64,000 bases of DNA from CAVSRC01 sp963781775 (lineage in GTDB: Bacteria; Pseudomonadota; Alphaproteobacteria; Rhizobiales; Kaistiaceae), in contig CAWAHE010000028.1 of assembly GCA_963781775.1 (NCBI GenBank), forward strand, positions 168,464-232,463. The letters are read 5' to 3'. The position numbers and the translations under genes are program-made. This document shows positions 61,248 to 64,000 of this stretch, one piece after another (within the stretch, counting starts at the first letter, position 1; every line of letters begins with the position of its first letter). The notes beneath the pieces are model-generated. The model had not been told where the DNA came from and made no database searches. It was given only the letters and a program-made list of their open reading frames with translations.

Positions 61248-61823
61248 CTATCCGCCCGCGGCGGCCAGCCTGTCGAGCGCCAGATTCAGCGAGAGGACGT
61301 TGACGCGCGGCTCGCCCAGAAGGCCCAGTGCCCGGCCCGTCACGTAATTGATCACCAGGGTTCGCACGCTCGACTCGGGCAAGCCGCGCGCGTGCGCCAC
61401 GCGTTGAACCTGGAAAAGCGCGGCCTCCGGCGAGATATCCGGGTCAAGACCGCTTGCAGACGCCGTCACCAGATCAACCGGCGCCGGCGCGTCGCCGGTT
61501 GCGCCCAACGCTTCGGCCCGCTCCCTGATCTCGCCAATCAACTTTGCGCTGGTCGGACCCAGGTTGCTGCCTCCCGAGTTGGCGGCATCGTATCCGGCGC
61601 CCGCAGCCGAGGGCCGACCATGAAAATAGCCGTCGCCGGTAAAGTCCTGACCGACAAGGCTCGACCCGACGACCTCTCCGCGAGCGTTCTCAAGAAGACT
61701 CCCGTTCGCTTGAGAGGGAAAGGTCAAGTGGGCGAACCCGGTCACCGCGAGAGGGTATGCGACGCCCGTGAGCAGGGTCATCGTGACGAGCATCAGCAAT
61801 GCAGCGCGCACTTGCGAAAACAC
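61248..61823 (-). CDS. kdpC: KdpC, small subunit of the potassium-transporting ATPase
   Basis: 191 residues. A single N-terminal membrane helix (AALLMLVTMTLLTGVAYPLAVTG) and the KdpC core with GSSLVGQDFTGDGYFHGRPSAAG, DLVTASASGLDPDISPEAA and VNVLSLNLALDRL. It stabilises the KdpA-KdpB complex and supports potassium-dependent ATPase activity. It starts 12 bases downstream of kdpB. Confidence 0.95.
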   Translation of the reverse strand: MFSQVRAALLMLVTMTLLTGVAYPLAVTGFAHLTFPSQANGSLLENARGEVVGSSLVGQDFTGDGYFHGRPSAAGAGYDAANSGGSNLGPTSAKLIGEIRERAEALGATGDAPAPVDLVTASASGLDPDISPEAALFQVQRVAHARGLPESSVRTLVINYVTGRALGLLGEPRVNVLSLNLALDRLAAAGG

Positions 61824-61835
61824 GGGCAGTTCCTT

Positions 61836-63871
61836 TCAAGCGATGCCGAGAGCGTTGACCACCAGATCGACGGCCTTGATTCCGAGGAATGGCGCCACAA
61901 GCCCGCCGGCCCCGTAAATGAGCAGGTTTCGTCGCAGCAGTTGCGCTGCCGTTGTCGGTACGTATCGGACCCCCCGCAGTGCCAGCGGAATGAGCGCGAT
62001 GATGACAAGAGCGTTGAAGATGACGGCGGAGAGGATGGCGCTCGCGGGGCTGCCCAGATTCATGATGTTCATGGCTCCCAGCGCCGGATAAGCGGTCAGG
62101 AAGATCGCCGGCAATATGGCAAAATATTTCGCCACGTCGTTCGCAATCGAGAACGTTGTCAGGGCGCCTCGGCTGATCAGAAGCTGCTTCCCGATCAGGA
62201 CGATCTCGATAAGCTTTGTTGGATCGCTGTCGAGGTCGATCAGGTTGCCGGCCTCCTTGGCGGCAGGTGTGCCGCTGTTCATCGTTACGCCGATGTCGGC
62301 TTGCGCCAGCGCGGGCGCGTCGTTGGTGCCGTCACCGCACATGGCGACCAGCTTGCCGTCGGCCTGTTCGGCGCGGATAAGCTCAAGCTTCTTTTCTGGC
62401 GTAGCCTCCGCGAGGAAGTCGTCAACACCGGCTTCCGCGGCGATCGCTGCGGCGGTCAACGGATTGTCCCCGGTGATCATGACCGTACGGATGCCCATGC
62501 GGCGAAGTTCGGCAAACCGTGCCCGGATGTCCGGCTTGACGACGTCCTTGAGGTGGATGACGCCAAGCAGACGCTTGTCGCGTGCGACAACGAGCGGCGT
62601 GCCGCCCGTGCGCGCAATGCTCTCGACGATGCGGCGAAGGGGTGCGGGCTCCTCCAGGTCGCACCAGGCCAGGATCGCGTCTTCGGCGCCCTTGCGCACT
62701 TTCGAGCCATCAACTAGGTCGGCGCCCGAAATGCGCGTGTGAGCCGAAAACGCGATCGAGGTCACCACGCCTGTCGCCGTATCAAGGCTGGACTCTTCGG
62801 CAAGCTTGACGATCGACTTGCCCTCCGGCGTCGCGTCCGAAAGAGAAGCCAGCAAGGCCGCCGTGATCAGTTCACGCCGATTGACGTTGGGGAGCGGCTC
62901 GAATGCGTCCGCCATGCGATTTCCGAACGTGATCGTGCCCGTCTTGTCGAGAAGGAGTGTATCGACATCGCCGGCCGCCTCGACAGCGCGGCCCGATTTC
63001 GCAATCACGTTGGCCTTGACCAATCGGTCCATGCCCGCGATGCCGATGGCGGACAGCAATCCACCGATGGTTGTCGGTATCAGCGTGACCAGCAGCGCCA
63101 CAAGGAAGACAACCGGAACGAGGCGCCGGAAATAGAGACGAAAGGCTCGAGTGTAACGACGACGATGAGGAAAATGATCGTCATGCCTACGAGGAGTATG
63201 TTGAGTGCGATCTCGTTGGGTGTCTTCTGGCGTTGAGCACCCTCGACAAGCGAAATCATGCGATCCAGGAAGCTTTCGCCCGGCTTGGCCGTGACCCGCA
63301 CCCTAAGCCAGTCCGAGACCACGCGGGTTCCGCCAGTGACGGCCAAGCGATCGCCGCCCGACTCCCGGATAACCGGCGCCGATTCGCCCGTAATCGCGGA
63401 CTCGTCCACCGAAGCGACGCCCTCGATGACTTCGCCGTCCGCCGGCACCAGATCGCCCGCTTCGACTAGGACGATATCCCCAAGGACGAGGTCCCGGCTG
63501 GAAACCAATTCGACGCCCGTGGAGTTTCCCGCGGAGACGCGCTTCGCCGGCGTTTCAGCCTGGGTCGCTCGCAGGGCGTCGGCCCGCGCCCTGCCGCGAT
63601 TCTCCGCCAACGCTTCCGCGAAATTCGCAAAGTACACGGTAAACCACAGCCAGGCTGCCACCTGCGCCACGACGCCCAGCCCGCTTGCGTGCCTGGCCAA
63701 TCCCACCGCAAACAGGACAATCGACAGGGCCGCCACCACCTCGGTCACGAACATCACGGGATTGCGGAAGAGCGTCCGCGGGTTGAGTTTCTTCGCGGCC
63801 GATATCAACGCCGCCCGTGCGATCGGCCACTCCAGCAGAGAGATTTCAACTGACTGACGAATGGTCGCCAC
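61836..63871 (-). pseudogene. kdpB: KdpB, ATPase subunit; frame broken by one missing base
   Basis: The protein is split between two reading frames. The first (63080-63871, GTG start) covers residues up to LEPFVSISGA. The second (61836-about 63130) resumes with VPVVFLVALLVTLIPTTIGG and runs to the stop. The P-type ATPase motifs DKTGT, GDG and the TGES-type loop (AITGES) are intact in the pieces. Adding one base between about 63,115 and 63,135 restores a protein of 678 residues, the normal length. The neighbours are intact, so a sequencing error is as likely as a real mutation. No slippery site was seen. Confidence 0.9.
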
Positions 63872-64000
63872 CTAGAATGACTGTCCGCCGAGCATCGCGA
63901 AATGCTCGGTGATCGGGCCAAGGGCCAACGCGGGCAGGAACGTGAGCCCGCCCACGACCAGAATGACCGCGACGAGGAGCGTCACGAACAGCGGCGTGTG
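63872..64000 (-). CDS. kdpA: KdpA, C-terminal end (partial)
   Basis: The final 42 residues, with VTLLVAVILVVGGLTFLPALALGPITEHFAML, match the last membrane helix and C-terminus of KdpA, the potassium-channel-like subunit. The stop codon lies next to the kdpB start. The rest of the gene and any kdpF lie outside the window. Confidence 0.9.
   Translation of the reverse strand, partial: HTPLFVTLLVAVILVVGGLTFLPALALGPITEHFAMLGGQSF

Noticed and set aside
61392..62717. 441-residue plus-strand frame
   Set aside because: Antisense to kdpB/kdpC.
1..64000. CRISPR arrays, rRNA genes or riboswitches
   Set aside because: No regularly spaced repeats, rRNA cores or conserved aptamer motifs were recognised.

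Overview
The window is high-GC DNA from one bacterial chromosome. Gene content points to an alphaproteobacterium, most likely of the order Hyphomicrobiales (Rhizobiales): a DUF1127 protein, a general-stress promoter of the EcfG type before DUF892/CsbD genes, a BKACE enzyme, an RpiR regulator, MsrQ, and many ABC importers. I do not claim a genus. No rRNA, tRNA or CRISPR array was seen.

Layout. 1-7,969: housekeeping and stress genes (rhlE-infA pair, GNAT, NUDIX, metallophosphoesterase, YbaK) ending in an ECF sigma factor of the ECF41/SigJ type. Both this gene and a divergent YCII gene have excellent ECF41-type promoters. 8,020-16,474: a catabolic operon (formylglutamate-amidohydrolase-like enzyme, ethanolamine-type permease, glutamine-synthetase-like ligase, aldehyde dehydrogenase, iron alcohol dehydrogenase, PfkB kinase) with a divergent RpiR regulator. 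It reads as a gamma-glutamylated amino-alcohol pathway. 16,480-22,085: a MetF-like reductase with a methyltransferase carrying an HTH-like N-terminus, MsrQ, a lipoprotein, an aldo/keto reductase and TerC. 22,120-29,815: an XRE regulator with a divergent reductase, then sugar-acid catabolism genes (IlvD/Edd dehydratase, YghZ-type reductase, DapA-family lyase, SDR) and a BKACE. 30,030-33,257: stress proteins DUF892 and CsbD, DUF1203, OsmC and an AraC/DJ-1 regulator. 33,310-38,976: a PLP lyase, a polar amino-acid ABC importer, an M24 peptidase and an IclR regulator, with paired direct repeats in the divergent promoter region. 39,028-42,132: a carbohydrate ABC importer without its own ATPase.

42,133-57,813 is the accessory part: gene remnants, a degenerate intergenic repeat family, a FAD oxidoreductase with HxlR and a secreted AhpD-like protein, a tandem duplication of a CadC-like winged-helix/TPR regulator, secreted cupin and VWA proteins, and a mobile module of an orphan gene, two excisionase-like HTH genes and two overlapping tyrosine recombinases. 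57,814-64,000 is the end of a kdpABCDE potassium operon on the minus strand. Its kdpB reading frame is broken by one base.

The main candidates for new biology are the gamma-glutamyl amino-alcohol operon, the ECF41-YCII pair, the HTH-methyltransferase/MetF pair, the IclR/M24/PLP/ABC system, and the two-recombinase module with its orphan gene.
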